Assembly (NCBI RefSeq): GCF_007672725.1
Contig: NZ_VDTC01000001.1
Location: 348,354 to 412,353, forward strand
Reading direction: 5' to 3'
Origin: Corynebacterium aurimucosum ATCC 700975
Lineage (GTDB): Bacteria; Actinomycetota; Actinomycetes; Mycobacteriales; Mycobacteriaceae
Length of the DNA stretch: 64,000 nt
Every line of letters starts with the position of its first letter. Position 1 is the first letter of the stretch. Below the pieces are notes generated by a model. The model was not told where the DNA came from and did not search any database. It saw only the letters and a program-made list of their open reading frames with translations. Shown piece by piece: positions 17,301 through 27,227 of this stretch. Made by a program: the position numbers and the translations under genes.

Positions 17301-18134
17301 CTAGTCGTTGGCATTCCACTCGCGATTGAGTTCCCAATCCTGGGCCGCGTGCTGGCGCTTCGCGCTCTTGCTCACGCCCAGCTTGCTCAAAGCGGCATAG
17401 CCAGCCCGCTTGGGGTGCTTTAGATTCTTCTTGGCCTGGCCGGCTTTGCGCTTGGCCTTGCGGGCGCCATCCCGAACAATGCGGGCAGACAAGCGCAGGC
17501 GCGGGTCCATGGGTTGTTCGGCTCCCCGGTATTCAAACACCGGCAGCGACCATCCAAAGTAGATCGCAGCCACGCGCAGCGCCAGCGCTAGGCATACCGT
17601 CACGACGCCAGCGACCTCATCGCTGAGCCCCAGCTCCATCAATCCCGCATAAGAAAAGGCTGCAAGAACAGAAATGGAGGCGTACAGCTCGGCGGACAAG
17701 ACCAGCGGGATACGGTCGGACAACAAGTCACGCAAAATACCGCCAAAGACACCGGTCAGCACCGCAGCCACGGCAGCGATAACCAACCCATGGCCATGTT
17801 CCAAGGCCTTCTGAGCACCAAGGACACTGAATACCGCAAGGCCCAGGGCGTCGAGAAGCAAGAATACATGCCGGAAATAGTGCATTAGGAAGGACATATA
17901 AACCGTGGCGACGGCGGCGGCCACCACGGCCAAGAGGAAGCGCGGTTCCGCCACCCACGTCAACGGGTAGGCGCCCAGCACCATGTCGCGGATCGTGCCG
18001 CCGCCCAATGCGGTGACTGCGCCCAACATGATGACGCCAAACAGATCCATCTTTTGCCGGCCAGCGGACAGCGCAGCGGTCATCGCCTCGGAGACGATGC
18101 CGATTACGTACAGCACAGTAAACAGCGGGGTCAT
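17301..18134 (-). CDS. TRIC/UPF0126-family cation channel-like membrane protein
   Basis: 277 residues with about seven transmembrane helices in two repeats, each carrying the family glycine motif: GAVTALGGGTIRDMVLG and AVLTGVFGGILRDLLS. This identifies the trimeric intracellular cation channel (TRIC, formerly UPF0126) family, potassium-permeable channels. A long basic C-terminal tail (about 75 residues, RDGARKAKRKAGQAKKN) is unusual compared with short bacterial members. Start choice: the ATG at 18134 aligns with the first helix; an upstream ATG at 18176 adds 14 residues but sits against the rplQ terminator, and neither has a clear ribosome binding site, so the start is uncertain. Confidence 0.8.
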   Translation of the reverse strand: MTPLFTVLYVIGIVSEAMTAALSAGRQKMDLFGVIMLGAVTALGGGTIRDMVLGAYPLTWVAEPRFLLAVVAAAVATVYMSFLMHYFRHVFLLLDALGLAVFSVLGAQKALEHGHGLVIAAVAAVLTGVFGGILRDLLSDRIPLVLSAELYASISVLAAFSYAGLMELGLSDEVAGVVTVCLALALRVAAIYFGWSLPVFEYRGAEQPMDPRLRLSARIVRDGARKAKRKAGQAKKNLKHPKRAGYAALSKLGVSKSAKRQHAAQDWELNREWNAND

Positions 18135-18182
18135 AGAGTATACGTTCTGGTCGGGGTTATATAGCCCAGAAAGCATAACAAA

Positions 18183-18217
18183 AGGCCGCAGCCCCACCTA
18201 AGGTGGTACTGCGGCCT
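18183..18217 (-). terminator. Terminator after rplQ
   Basis: AGGCCGCAG and CTGCGGCCT (18183-18191 and 18209-18217) form a stem extended by CCACCT/AGGTGG; on the minus strand it is followed by TTTTGTT. It ends the alpha operon 19 bases after the rplQ stop. Confidence 0.85.
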
Positions 18218-18235
18218 AGTTAAGGCGAGAGAAGT

Positions 18236-18757
18236 TTACTTCTCCTCGGACTCCTCAGCAGCGGTCTCCTCGACCTCTGCCTCGGTTGCCTCTGCCTTTG
18301 CTTCCTCAGCGGATTCAGCCTCAGCCTCTTCGGCCTTAGCTTCCTCGGCCTGCTTGGAAGCAGCAGCGCGGGTAGCGCGGTTAGCCTCGGAGGTCACGGT
18401 CTCCTCGAGAACGAGGGAGATCTGGGACATCGGGGCGTTGTCGCCGGAGCGGTTGTCCAGCTTGATGATGCGGGTGTAGCCACCCTCACGGTTCTCGAAC
18501 TTCGGTGCCAGCTCGTCGAAGAGGTAGGCAACGACATCCTTGTGCGGGATGAGCTTGAGAACAGCGCGACGGTCAGCAACGGTGCCGGCCTTCGCCTTGG
18601 TGATGATCTTCTCGGCGTAAGGACGAAGCAGCTTCGCCTTAGCGTCGGTGGTCTTGATTGCGCCGTGCTCGAACAGGCTCGCTGCCAGGTTGCTCAGCAG
18701 GTGCTTCTGCTGGCTGGCGGAGCCGCCGAGACGCGGACCCTTCTTGGGGGTAGGCAT
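18236..18757 (-). CDS. rplQ: 50S ribosomal protein L17
   Basis: 173 residues. The L17 core ([21 protein letters not shown], then [17 protein letters not shown]) occupies the first 120 residues; the last 50 are an acidic Ala/Glu tail ([15 protein letters not shown]), longer than in E. coli but usual in actinobacteria. GAGGAG precedes the ATG. Last gene of the alpha operon, 78 bases after rpoA. Confidence 0.97.
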   Translation of the reverse strand: MPTPKKGPRLGGSASQQKHLLSNLAASLFEHGAIKTTDAKAKLLRPYAEKIITKAKAGTVADRRAVLKLIPHKDVVAYLFDELAPKFENREGGYTRIIKLDNRSGDNAPMSQISLVLEETVTSEANRATRAAASKQAEEAKAEEAEAESAEEAKAEATEAEVEETAAEESEEK

Positions 18758-18835
18758 TGTGTACTCCTCGTGTGCGGATTAAGTGAGCGCGCGACGGGGC
18801 GCACAAGTCGCGCCGTCACGATTCAGTGGAATTCT

Positions 18836-19846
18836 TTACTCGGAATCGTCGGAAGCCGGGTCCTTGAAGTCGCCGGTTTCAGCGTCGTAGCCTTCGAGCT
18901 GGGTCGGGTCGAAGTCCTCAGGGGTGTCCTTGAGAGCCAGGCCCAGGTTAGCCAGCTTGATCTTTACCTCATTGATCGACTTTTGACCGAAGTTGCGGAT
19001 ATCCAGCAGGTCCGATTCGGTGCACTCTGCGAGCTCACCAACGGTGTGGATTTCCTGACGCTTCAGGCAGTTGTAGGAACGGACGGAGAAGTTCAGATCC
19101 TCGATCGGCATGCTGTAGGCGGCGATGTACTCCGTCTCCTGCGGGGACGGGCCAATCTCAATGCCCTCAGCAGCGGTGTTCAGCTCGCGGGCCAGGCCGA
19201 AGAGCTCGACCAGGGTGCCACCGGCGGAAGCCAGGGCGTCGCGTGCGGAAATCGAGTTCTTGGTCTCGACGTCGATGATCAGCTTGTCAAAGTCGGTGCG
19301 CTGCTCAACACGAGTAGCTTCGACCTTGTAGGAGACCTTCAGCACCGGGGAGTAGATCTGGTCGACCGGAATGCGGCCGATTTCCCCGGAGGTGGAGGCA
19401 GCCGGGACGTAGCCACGGCCGCGCTCGACGACGAGTTCCATCTCCAGCTTGGCGGAATCATTCAGCGATGCGATGTGCAGATCCGAGTTGTGGATCTCCA
19501 CGCCAGCCGGCGGCTGGATATCGCCTGCAGTTACCTCACCCGGGCCTTCCTTGCTCAGGTACATAACCACCGGCTCGTCAGAGTCGGAGGACAGAACCAG
19601 ACCCTTGATGTTCAGGATGATTTCGGAAACGTCTTCCTTCACGCCATTGATGGTGGTGAACTCGTGGAGCACACCATCAATCTTGATGGAGGTTACTGCC
19701 GCGCCCGGGATGGACGAGAGCAGCGTGCGACGAAGCGAGTTACCGAGGGTGTAACCAAAGCCCGGCTCGAGCGGTTCGATGACGAACTTGGAGCGAGACG
19801 AGTCAATGAATTCCTCGGTGAGCTGAGGACGCTGGGAAATAAGCAT
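18836..19846 (-). CDS. rpoA: DNA-directed RNA polymerase subunit alpha
   Basis: 336 residues. The N-terminal dimerisation domain includes [20 protein letters not shown]; the C-terminal domain (from about 250) has [25 protein letters not shown] and [21 protein letters not shown], which bind DNA and activators. An acidic tail ends the protein. It lies between rpsD and rplQ in the conserved order, so it is co-transcribed with ribosomal genes. Confidence 0.98.
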   Translation of the reverse strand: MLISQRPQLTEEFIDSSRSKFVIEPLEPGFGYTLGNSLRRTLLSSIPGAAVTSIKIDGVLHEFTTINGVKEDVSEIILNIKGLVLSSDSDEPVVMYLSKEGPGEVTAGDIQPPAGVEIHNSDLHIASLNDSAKLEMELVVERGRGYVPAASTSGEIGRIPVDQIYSPVLKVSYKVEATRVEQRTDFDKLIIDVETKNSISARDALASAGGTLVELFGLARELNTAAEGIEIGPSPQETEYIAAYSMPIEDLNFSVRSYNCLKRQEIHTVGELAECTESDLLDIRNFGQKSINEVKIKLANLGLALKDTPEDFDPTQLEGYDAETGDFKDPASDDSE

Positions 19847-19915
19847 GGAGTTTCTCCTTGTCGGCGCCCGCTATATGACGCCGGTAGAAGGGGTAAAGAT
19901 GAAAATGTCGAAGGA

Positions 19916-20521
19916 TTACTTCGAGTAAAGCTCGACGATGAGCTGCTCCTGCAGCGGAACGTCGATCTGAGCGCGCTCGGGCAGCTGGTGCACGAGGATG
20001 CGCAGGGTGTCCGGAACGACCTGCAGCCACGCCGGAACGTTGGCGTCTACCAGGCGGTCCTGAGCCTCTTCGAACCATTCCATCTTCTGGGAACGCTCAC
20101 GAACATCGATGATGTCATACTGCGTAACGCGGAAGGACGGAACGTTGATCTTCTTGCCGTTCACGGTGAAGTGACCGTGGGAGACAAGCTGGCGAGCCTG
20201 GCGGCGGGTGTTGGCCAGACCAGCGCGGTAGATCACGTTGTCGAGACGGGACTCGAGCAGAACGACGAGGTTGTCACCGGTCTTGCCCGGGAGACGGTTA
20301 GCCTCGGCGTAGTAGCGGCGGAACTGACGCTCCAGCACACCGTAGGTGTACTTTGCCTTCTGCTTCTCCTGGAGCTGCAGCAGGTACTCAGATTCCTTGA
20401 TGCGGTTGCGGCCAGCCTGTCCCGGTGGGTACGGGCGGCGCTCAAATGCCATGTCGCCGCCGACCAGGTCGACGCGCAGACGGCGGGATACGCGGGTAGC
20501 GGGGCCAGTATAACGAGCCAT
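19916..20521 (-). CDS. rpsD: 30S ribosomal protein S4
   Basis: 201 residues starting MARYTGPATRVSRRLRVDLVGG, with the S4 RNA-binding domain RLDNVIYRAGLANTRRQARQLVSHGHF. It is a primary 16S rRNA binder and, in other bacteria, can repress its own operon. The gap to rpoA is 69 bases. The cysteine-bearing zinc motif of some S4 paralogs is absent. Confidence 0.97.
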   Translation of the reverse strand: MARYTGPATRVSRRLRVDLVGGDMAFERRPYPPGQAGRNRIKESEYLLQLQEKQKAKYTYGVLERQFRRYYAEANRLPGKTGDNLVVLLESRLDNVIYRAGLANTRRQARQLVSHGHFTVNGKKINVPSFRVTQYDIIDVRERSQKMEWFEEAQDRLVDANVPAWLQVVPDTLRILVHQLPERAQIDVPLQEQLIVELYSK

Positions 20522-20542
20522 TTTCTTACCTCTTCCTTTCCC

Positions 20543-20947
20543 TTAAACCTTGCGGCGCTTGGTCGGACGGCAGCCGTTGTGCGGCTGTGGGGTGGCATCC
20601 GTGATCGAGGAAACCTCGAGGCCTGCAGCCTGCAGGGAACGGATGGCGGTCTCGCGGCCGGAGCCCGGACCCTTGACGAAAACGTCAACCTTCTTCATAC
20701 CGTGGTCCATGGCCTTGCGGGCCGCGTTCTCAGCAGCCATCTGCGCTGCGAACGGGGTGGACTTACGGGAACCCTTGAAGCCAACGTGGCCGGAGGATGC
20801 CCAGGAGATGACAGCACCGTGCGGGTCCGTGATGGACACGATGGTGTTGTTGAAGGTGGACTTGATGTATGCGTGGCCAGCGGCCACGTTCTTCTTTACG
20901 ACGCGACGACCACCACGGCGCGCGCCGGAACGAGTCTTAGGTGGCAT
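20543..20947 (-). CDS. rpsK: 30S ribosomal protein S11
   Basis: 134 residues. The core shows [23 protein letters not shown] and ends with the conserved [14 protein letters not shown] basic N-terminus ([19 protein letters not shown]) is normal for actinobacteria. It follows rpsM with 3 bases between them. Confidence 0.98.
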   Translation of the reverse strand: MPPKTRSGARRGGRRVVKKNVAAGHAYIKSTFNNTIVSITDPHGAVISWASSGHVGFKGSRKSTPFAAQMAAENAARKAMDHGMKKVDVFVKGPGSGRETAIRSLQAAGLEVSSITDATPQPHNGCRPTKRRKV

Positions 20948-20950
20948 GTG

Positions 20951-21322
20951 TTACTTCTTCTTCTTTCCTGCGATCGTCTTCTTCGGACCCTTGCGCGTAC
21001 GAGCGTTGGTCTTGGTGCGCTGACCACGAACGGGCAGGCCACGACGGTGGCGGATGCCCTGGTAGCAACCGATTTCAATCTTGCGACGGATGTCAGCCTG
21101 AACCTGGCGGCGGAGGTCACCCTCGACCTTCCAGGTAGCTTCGATGACGTCACGCAGCGCCGACAGCTGATCATCGTCGAGGTTGTCGGTGCGCAGGTCA
21201 GGAGAAATGCCGGTCTTTTCCAGCAGCTCCTTGGCACGGGCAGGCCCGATGCCGTAGATGTAGGTGAGAGCAACCTCCATGCGCTTGTTGCGCGGGAGGT
21301 CAACACCAGCTAGACGTGCCAT
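20951..21322 (-). CDS. rpsM: 30S ribosomal protein S13
   Basis: 123 residues starting [26 protein letters not shown], with the helix-two-turn-helix motif and the [22 protein letters not shown] tail that contacts tRNA. First ribosomal gene after infA; the rpmJ (L36) gene that often lies between infA and rpsM is not found in the 185-base gap. Confidence 0.98.
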   Translation of the reverse strand: MARLAGVDLPRNKRMEVALTYIYGIGPARAKELLEKTGISPDLRTDNLDDDQLSALRDVIEATWKVEGDLRRQVQADIRRKIEIGCYQGIRHRRGLPVRGQRTKTNARTRKGPKKTIAGKKKK

Positions 21323-21507
21323 ATGGCTAGTCCTTTCGGGTTGTTACGATGGTTTTCTCCTCATCCGTCCCCCGCCACGCATACGCTTCGCCCCGGGCCG
21401 TGCCGGGGAACTGTGGGCATGCTTAGCAGCGTGGGCTCAGGCCATCGCAGCCTGAGGTAGAAAGGGACGCATCAAGTGCGTCCCGTGGGTGAGGAGGCTT
21501 ACTGTCT

Positions 21508-21726
21508 TTACTTGTAGCGGTAGACGATGCGTCCGCGGGTTAGGTCATAAGGAGACAGCTCCACGACAACGCGATCCTCCGGGAGGATGCGGATGTAGTG
21601 CTGACGCATCTTGCCCGAAATGTGGGCAAGTACCTTATGCCCGTTGTCGAGCTCGACGCGGAACATTGCGTTGGGCAGGGGTTCGATGATGCGACCCTCA
21701 ACCTCGATTGCGCCTTCCTTAGCCAT
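21508..21726 (-). CDS. infA: Translation initiation factor IF-1
   Basis: 72 residues, [41 protein letters not shown]..., the complete IF-1 OB-fold, the exact usual length. IF-1 occupies the A site of the 30S subunit during initiation. Start choice: ATG at 21726 with AGAGG upstream; the open frame to 21990 is not IF-1-like. The 273 bases upstream to the L,D-transpeptidase gene contain that gene's terminator and presumably the alpha-operon promoter. Confidence 0.98.
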   Translation of the reverse strand: MAKEGAIEVEGRIIEPLPNAMFRVELDNGHKVLAHISGKMRQHYIRILPEDRVVVELSPYDLTRGRIVYRYK

Positions 21727-21933
21727 AACCTCTACTTTTCTGGTGGAGTTCTTCGCGCCGCGCTTGGCGACGCCCCCACCTGCATGTTTGGTGTCTACTG
21801 CCTGGTGCCCTCCGCAACCACGTCGGCTGCGTACAGACACCAGCACTAAAGCATACGCTGCGCGGAGTCGTTTTCCAAATACGGTAAGTGCAGGATAAGA
21901 GCACTTCGCTACCAGACACGCCAAAAACGTGAA

Positions 21934-21963
21934 AGCCTCCCGCACTGTAAGGAGCGGGAGGCT
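21934..21963 (-). terminator. Terminator after the L,D-transpeptidase gene
   Basis: AGCCTCCCGC (21934-21943) pairs perfectly with GCGGGAGGCT (21954-21963); on the minus strand it is followed by TTCACGTTTTTGG. Confidence 0.85.
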
Positions 21964-21999
21964 GTTGGTGTGTAGCGGTGACGCACTCACCGCTACGGG

Positions 22000-22791
22000 T
22001 TAGTAAATGAAGACCTTGGAACCCATCGGCACATCGTTCCAGTAGCGCACAGCATCCTGGTGGGTCAGGCGTACGCAGCCATTGGACTGGTATGCCGGGG
22101 AACCCTCATGGAAAGCATGGCCGTTGTTGGTGAAGTACATGGCGTAAGGCATCGGAGCGTTGCCGAACTCCCACGAAATTTCATCTTTGATCTTGCGGTT
22201 GATGTAGAACGTACCGGCCGGTGTCTCCTGCCCCGGCATGCCGGTGGACATCCCCTGCGCAACATAGGTGACGTTGCCGTTGCCGTCCTGCAGCCACGAG
22301 CGGCGGCCATCACGATCCACGCAGATACGGGCATCCGCGGGGCACAGGCCAACATCGAAGCGCTGAGCCTGGCGCTCAGCCTCGGCCTTGCGGGCAGCCT
22401 CCTCAGCGGCGGCTTTCTCGCGTGCGACCTGCTCAGCGTGAGCGCGCTCTGCAGCTTCGCGAGCCGCACGAATCTCGGCGTTCTTCTGCTCAATGAGGCC
22501 CGGGAAGACCAGTTCAATGGCTCCGTCGATGACGGGGCGCAGGGCATCAGCGGCCTGCGGGTTAACGCTCTGCAGCGTTTCCAGCATCTGGTTGCGGCTG
22601 TTCCACGCGTTCTCACGGGTCTGGCCGGTGAACTCATCAATCTGGGATTGGACGTCGGAGGACAGGGAATCAATCGAAGGGACCGTCTGCGCGTTTGCGG
22701 CGGGGGCAACCGAGAGAGTGGCGGCTACCAGGCCGATTGCGGTGGCGCGACGTAGGGAACGAGCACCAACAAAGGAGCGAATCTTAGACAT
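22000..22791 (-). CDS. L,D-transpeptidase (YkuD domain), secreted
   Basis: 263 residues. Signal peptide 1-34 (cleavage after ANA-Q). Residues 40-100 are helical, 100-145 form a charged Ala/Glu/Lys/Arg coiled coil that probably spans part of the wall, and 147-263 are a YkuD catalytic domain with the active motif HEGSPAYQSNGCVRL: His228 and Cys239. The enzyme makes 3-3 cross-links in peptidoglycan or attaches proteins to it. Two extra cysteines (C150, C157) may form a disulfide. The gene has no Shine-Dalgarno; a TATACT box seven bases upstream of the ATG suggests a leaderless transcript. It lies between map and infA. Confidence 0.92.
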   Translation of the reverse strand: MSKIRSFVGARSLRRATAIGLVAATLSVAPAANAQTVPSIDSLSSDVQSQIDEFTGQTRENAWNSRNQMLETLQSVNPQAADALRPVIDGAIELVFPGLIEQKNAEIRAAREAAERAHAEQVAREKAAAEEAARKAEAERQAQRFDVGLCPADARICVDRDGRRSWLQDGNGNVTYVAQGMSTGMPGQETPAGTFYINRKIKDEISWEFGNAPMPYAMYFTNNGHAFHEGSPAYQSNGCVRLTHQDAVRYWNDVPMGSKVFIY

Positions 22792-22798
22792 GGGGGAA

Positions 22799-22804
22799 AG
22801 TATA
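22799..22804 (-). promoter_or_regulatory. -10 box of the L,D-transpeptidase leaderless promoter
   Basis: TATACT on the minus strand is followed by TTCCCCC and then the ATG at 22791, exactly 7 bases, which places the transcription start at the start codon. Confidence 0.6.
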
Positions 22805-22842
22805 AACCTTCCTCCGCCGATTTCCCACCTGAGTGCCGCGTT

Positions 22843-23637
22843 TTAGTAACGCTGCGTCAGAATTCGAGGACCATTCTCCGTTGCCGCCACGGTGTGTTCC
22901 CAGTGGGCAGCCAGCGATCCGTCGAGGGTGACAACGGTCCAGTCGTCGTCAAGCACGGCGTTGTCCTCAGTGCCCAACGCCAGCATAGGTTCAATGGCCA
23001 GGACGGAGCCTTCCTGGATGATAGGACCGCGCCCTGCCTTGCCTTCATTGGCCAGGTAGGGGTCTTCGTGCATTTCGTGGCCGATACCGTGGCCGCCGTA
23101 GCCGTCAACAATAAACAGGTCAACGCCAAACTTATCCTCGGCGCGGTAGGTGGCCTGCTCGAGGGCGGCGGAGACGTCGGTAAGCCGGTTGCCGGGGACC
23201 ATGGCCTTAAGCCCTTCGTGGAGGACCCATTCGGTGGCATCAGACAGCGCCTGCGCCTCAGAGCTGAGCTTGCCGACGCCAAACGTCCACGCGCTATCCC
23301 CCACCCAGCCGTCGAGCGTGGCGCCACAGTCGATGGAGACAAGGTCCCCTTCAGCGAGGACAATCTCCTTGCTGGGTATGCCATGGACAATGACGTCGTT
23401 GACTGACGCACAGATGGACCCCGGAAAACCGCCGTAGCCCTTGAAGGTGGGCACGGCACCGGCATCCCGAATGGTCTGCTCGGCTACGTGGTCGAGCTCG
23501 AGCGTGCTCACGCCAACTGCAGCGGCGGCACGCACCGCCTGCAGGGCGCGGCCGACGATTTCGCCAGCCGCCTGCATGGCATCAAGCTCGCCCGGAGTGC
23601 GGGCCGGGATGGTTTTAGTGCGTCGACGAAAAGCCAT
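22843..23637 (-). CDS. map: Type I methionine aminopeptidase
   Basis: 264 residues. The di-metal centre residues are visible: Asp pair in [19 protein letters not shown], His in [15 protein letters not shown], Glu in SVLAIEPML and Glu in AAHWEHTVA. It removes N-terminal Met from nascent proteins. Short N-terminus without SH3/zinc extension, so the class 1a form. It is 14 bases after adk, in the secY-adk-map order typical of the spc operon end. Confidence 0.97.
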   Translation of the reverse strand: MAFRRRTKTIPARTPGELDAMQAAGEIVGRALQAVRAAAAVGVSTLELDHVAEQTIRDAGAVPTFKGYGGFPGSICASVNDVIVHGIPSKEIVLAEGDLVSIDCGATLDGWVGDSAWTFGVGKLSSEAQALSDATEWVLHEGLKAMVPGNRLTDVSAALEQATYRAEDKFGVDLFIVDGYGGHGIGHEMHEDPYLANEGKAGRGPIIQEGSVLAIEPMLALGTEDNAVLDDDWTVVTLDGSLAAHWEHTVAATENGPRILTQRY

Positions 23638-23651
23638 GACAAAAAGACGGG

Positions 23652-24197
23652 CTACTTGCCCATTGCCTTCAGGGTGCGCTCGTTGATTTCCTCAACGGTT
23701 CCTTCAGCCTTGATGGAGATGATGGCATCGCCATAGTGCTCGATGAGCGGGAAGGTCTCCTCGCGGTAGACGCCCAGGCGTGTGCGGATGGTCTCCTCGG
23801 TGTCGTCCGTGCGGCCGCGGGCGAGCATGCGCTCGACCACGACGTCCTCGGATACCTCAAAGTTCAGCACGCCGTCGAGCTTCAGGCCCTTGTCGGAGAG
23901 GAGCTTCTCAAGAATATCGGCCTGCTCCACGGTGCGGGGGAAGCCGTCGAGAAGGAAGCCATCCTTGGCGTCATCCTGGTTGAGGCGGTCCTCCACCATG
24001 CGGGCGGTGACATCGGTCGGCACCAGCTTGCCGGCATCGATGTAGGACTTAGCCTCGACGCCGAGCGGGGTGCCCTCACCAATGTTGGCGCGGAAGAGGT
24101 CACCGGTGGAGATGTGCGGAACGCCGAGCTTTTCGCTGAGGAGGGCGGCTTGGGTGCCCTTGCCGGCACCGGGAGGGCCAAGGAGTACGTAACGCAT
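23652..24197 (-). CDS. adk: Adenylate kinase
   Basis: 181 residues, starting [23 protein letters not shown] with the P-loop [22 protein letters not shown] and the arginine-rich lid [16 protein letters not shown] follow. It is the short actinobacterial form without the zinc-type LID insert. It interconverts ATP+AMP and 2 ADP. The ATG overlaps the secY stop as TAATG. Confidence 0.97.
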   Translation of the reverse strand: MRYVLLGPPGAGKGTQAALLSEKLGVPHISTGDLFRANIGEGTPLGVEAKSYIDAGKLVPTDVTARMVEDRLNQDDAKDGFLLDGFPRTVEQADILEKLLSDKGLKLDGVLNFEVSEDVVVERMLARGRTDDTEETIRTRLGVYREETFPLIEHYGDAIISIKAEGTVEEINERTLKAMGK

Positions 24198-25522
24198 TAC
24201 TTAAGCAGTCCTTCGTAGTTGGATTGTAGGAGCTGGGACTCGATTTGCTTGACCGTGGTCAGGGCCACCGAGACCATAATGAGGATGGCAGTACCGCCGA
24301 AGGCGGAAGTGCCGCTGGCACCTGCGCGGCCCACGCCGAGGTCCAGAAGGATATTCGGCAGAACAGCGATGAGCGCCAGGTAGATCGAACCGACGAACAG
24401 AAGGCGGTTCATGACGAATCCCAGGTATTCGGCGGTCGGCCGACCCGGGCGGATACCCGGGATAAATCCACCATACTTCTTCATGTTCTCCGCCTGTTCA
24501 GCAGGGTCATACTGAACCGAGACATAGAAGTAGGAGAAGAAGATGGTGAGGACGAAGTAGAGGACGATGTACTGCCAGGAGCTCGGAGCCTGCAGGTGCG
24601 CAATCACGTTGCGCTGCCACCAGTTATCGGACACGCCCGGGGAGCCGGAGTTGACGATCTGGGTGATAAGCACCGGCATGTAAATCAGCGAGGAAGCGAA
24701 GATAACCGGGATAACGCCGGCCTGGTTGACCTTGAGCGGCAGGTAGGTCGACGAACCACCGTACTGGCGACGGCCAACCATACGCTTTGCGTACTGCACC
24801 GGAATGCGGCGCTGCCCCTGCTCGATGAAGGTGATGCCCACGACGAGGACGATGAGGCCGGCGACCACCATGGCGAAGACGAGGCCACCATTGTTCTGCA
24901 TGATGCTGACACCATCGGTGGGAAGGCGGGTAGCAATACCGGCGAAAATCATCAGCGACATACCGTTACCAATGCCCTTCTCCGTAATCAGCTCACCCAT
25001 CCACATCACGAGGATGGCGCCGGAGGTCATGGTGATAACGAGCACGACGAGGGTAAAGAAGTTACGGTCCTCCGCCAGGACGCGTACGCCTTGCCCCAAG
25101 AGTTGCTCGCGGTCCGCCAGGGCCACAATGCCCGAAGACTGCAGAAGCGCCAGCGCCAGGGTGAGGTAGCGCGTGTACTGCGTCATCTTGGCCTGACCGG
25201 ACTGCCCCTCCTTCTTCAACTGCTCGAAGTGAGGAATCACCACGGTGAGCAGCTGCACGATAATCGACGCCGTAATGTACGGCATGATGCCGATGGCGAA
25301 GATCGACAGCTGCAGCAGCGCGCCACCGGAGAACAGGTTGATCACCGAGTAGAGGTTGCCGGATTCCTCCGTGAGGTCACGAAGGCGGCCGGCGATGGTG
25401 GCGTAATCAACGCCCGGCGACGGGATCTGCGCGCCAACGCGGTAGAGGATAATCAACACGAGCGTGAAGATGATCTTCTTACGCAGGTCGGCATCTTTAA
25501 AAGCCTGCAAAATGGCGGACAC
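24197..25522 (-). CDS. secY: Preprotein translocase subunit SecY
   Basis: 441 residues, ten transmembrane helices, with the family signatures [22 protein letters not shown] and [13 protein letters not shown]; the plug and pore-ring regions are in the expected places. It forms the SecYEG channel. Start codon is GTG at 25522, preceded by AGGAGG. It heads secY-adk-map and is separated from rplO by inserted lipid genes on the other strand, so it must have its own promoter in 25523-25790. Confidence 0.97.
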   Translation of the reverse strand: MSAILQAFKDADLRKKIIFTLVLIILYRVGAQIPSPGVDYATIAGRLRDLTEESGNLYSVINLFSGGALLQLSIFAIGIMPYITASIIVQLLTVVIPHFEQLKKEGQSGQAKMTQYTRYLTLALALLQSSGIVALADREQLLGQGVRVLAEDRNFFTLVVLVITMTSGAILVMWMGELITEKGIGNGMSLMIFAGIATRLPTDGVSIMQNNGGLVFAMVVAGLIVLVVGITFIEQGQRRIPVQYAKRMVGRRQYGGSSTYLPLKVNQAGVIPVIFASSLIYMPVLITQIVNSGSPGVSDNWWQRNVIAHLQAPSSWQYIVLYFVLTIFFSYFYVSVQYDPAEQAENMKKYGGFIPGIRPGRPTAEYLGFVMNRLLFVGSIYLALIAVLPNILLDLGVGRAGASGTSAFGGTAILIMVSVALTTVKQIESQLLQSNYEGLLK

Positions 25523-25902
25523 TACTTAATCCTCCTGGCCTACCGCGCTTGTTGTGCGGTTCGAATTCGCCGCGCACGGGGGTGGATCTCATCTGTTCCC
25601 AAAAGCTAAGAGCCCTCTTAAGGCATCTCATAGGAACGGTTGAACACTTTTGACCCCATTACCCTACCAGCCTTGGCCACTTTCGCCACATTAACCCCGC
25701 ACATGGCCGCCCGGAGGTCCCCTTTTTAGTTTCTCCCTTAGCGCTATCCCCGGATTGGGCCTACCATTGCCTGTGTTGCCTGAAGGCAATGTCCTTACAA
25801 GATTTCTACGTCTTTTCGACCTCCCCCGCGACGCCCGGGGCGTCTCGGAGTATGGCCGTTCTTTTTCTGCCAGCCAATGAACCGAAAGAAGTATGTAGTT
25901 TT
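25523..25902. other. Divergent intergenic region secY / methyltransferase gene
   Basis: No independent gene. The frame of the downstream methyltransferase stays open back to 25789, but those 38 residues (MSLQDFYVFSTSPATPG) show no family similarity. Promoters for secY (leftwards) and the lipid operon (rightwards) must lie here; a TAGGGT on the minus strand near 25662-25667 is a possible secY -10 box. Confidence 0.35.
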
Positions 25903-27210
25903 ATGAGTAAGCGATTCTCCCCAATGACCGTGGCCGAGATTATCGATACCTTCGTCCCCAGCCCCAACCCCTTCCGTTGGGAGGCTTTCGATGGTTCCGC
26001 CACCGGCCCAGCCGATGCGCAGTTTACCGTCAAGATCAACAACCTCCAGGGCTTGGCCTATATCGCTACTCACCCAGGAGACGTCGGATTTGCCCGCGCT
26101 TATGTCACCGACGGCATCACTGTCGAGGGCGAGCACCCGGCGCACCCCTACGGCATCTTCGATGCACTGCACGCCATGTATGACAAGTTCACCCGCCCGG
26201 ACGCGAAGACCTTGGCCAGGGTGGCACGCTCCCTGGCCTCGATGGGAGCTTTCCAGATCCAGCCGGTCCCGGAAGTCGAGCGTGCCTCGTGGCTGCGCCG
26301 CAAGCTGCACGAAGGATTGTCCAAGCACTCCAAGGAGCGCGACGCAGAAGTCATCTCCGATCACTACGACGTGGGCAACGACTTCTACGAGCTCTTCCTC
26401 GGTGACTCGATGACGTATACCTGCGCCTACTACCCCTCCCCCGACGCCACGTTGGATGAGGCCCAGGAAAATAAGTATCGCCTCATCTTTGACAAGTTGC
26501 GGCTCAAGGAGGGCGACCGCCACCTCGACGTCGGCTGCGGCTGGGGCGGCATGGTGCGCTACGCCGCCAAGCGCGGCGTGAAGTCCCTCGGCGTGACCCT
26601 TTCCAAGGAACAGGCTGAGTGGGGCCAGGCCAAGATCAAGGAGGAGGGTCTCGAGGACCTCGCGGAAATCCGCTTCCTGGACTATCGCGACGTCACCGAG
26701 GAAGGCTTCGACGCCATCTCCGCCATCGGGCTACTCGAGCACATTGGCGTCAAGAACTACCCGGACTTCTTTAGCTTCCTCAACGGCAAACTTAAGCCGG
26801 GCGGATTGATGCTCAACCACTGCATCACCTACCCGGATAATCACAAGACCCCGAAGGGCGGCTTCATTGACCGCTATATCTTCCCCGACGGTGAACTCTC
26901 CGGCTCCGGCACCATTACGAAGTGCATGCAGGATGCCGGCTTCGAAGTTGTCCACACGGAATCCCTGCGCTTCGACTACATGCGCACTCTGCACGATTGG
27001 TGCGAGAACCTTAAGGAGACGTGGGAGGAGGCCTGCTCTCTGGTGGGCCTGCCCACCGCGCGCCTGTGGGCCATCTATATGGCCGGCTCCGAGTGGGGCT
27101 TCGAGCACAACATCATCAACCTGTACCACTTCTTGGGCGTCAAGCTGGGTGAGGCCGGTTCTCGTTCCGGCGTGCCCGAGCGCCGCTGGTGGGAAGATTC
27201 GCGCTTCTAA
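25903..27210 (+). CDS. tmsB: SAM-dependent fatty acid methyltransferase of the 10-methylstearate (tuberculostearic) pathway
   Basis: 435 residues, cyclopropane-fatty-acyl-phospholipid synthase family. The SAM site LDVGCGWGGMVRYAAKRGVKSLGVTLS, the YTCAYY motif, and GLLEHIGVKNYPDFF are all family markers. Pairing with the FAD-dependent oxidoreductase 17 bases downstream matches the actinobacterial BfaB/BfaA (TmsB/TmsA, UfaA1-Rv0447c-type) pair that methylates oleoyl phospholipids to 10-methylene and reduces them to 10-methyl fatty acids. Alternatively it could act as a cyclopropane synthase alone. Start choice: ATG at 25903 with a weak AAAGAAG upstream; the open frame reaches 25789, so the start is not certain. 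Confidence 0.85.
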   Translation: MSKRFSPMTVAEIIDTFVPSPNPFRWEAFDGSATGPADAQFTVKINNLQGLAYIATHPGDVGFARAYVTDGITVEGEHPAHPYGIFDALHAMYDKFTRPDAKTLARVARSLASMGAFQIQPVPEVERASWLRRKLHEGLSKHSKERDAEVISDHYDVGNDFYELFLGDSMTYTCAYYPSPDATLDEAQENKYRLIFDKLRLKEGDRHLDVGCGWGGMVRYAAKRGVKSLGVTLSKEQAEWGQAKIKEEGLEDLAEIRFLDYRDVTEEGFDAISAIGLLEHIGVKNYPDFFSFLNGKLKPGGLMLNHCITYPDNHKTPKGGFIDRYIFPDGELSGSGTITKCMQDAGFEVVHTESLRFDYMRTLHDWCENLKETWEEACSLVGLPTARLWAIYMAGSEWGFEHNIINLYHFLGVKLGEAGSRSGVPERRWWEDSRF

Positions 27211-27227
27211 AGACTTAAAGGAATTCT

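Noticed and set aside
18542..21313. A 923-codon open frame on the plus strand
   Set aside because: It runs antisense to rplQ, rpoA, rpsD, rpsK and rpsM; high GC content keeps the opposite frame open, and the translation has no family features.
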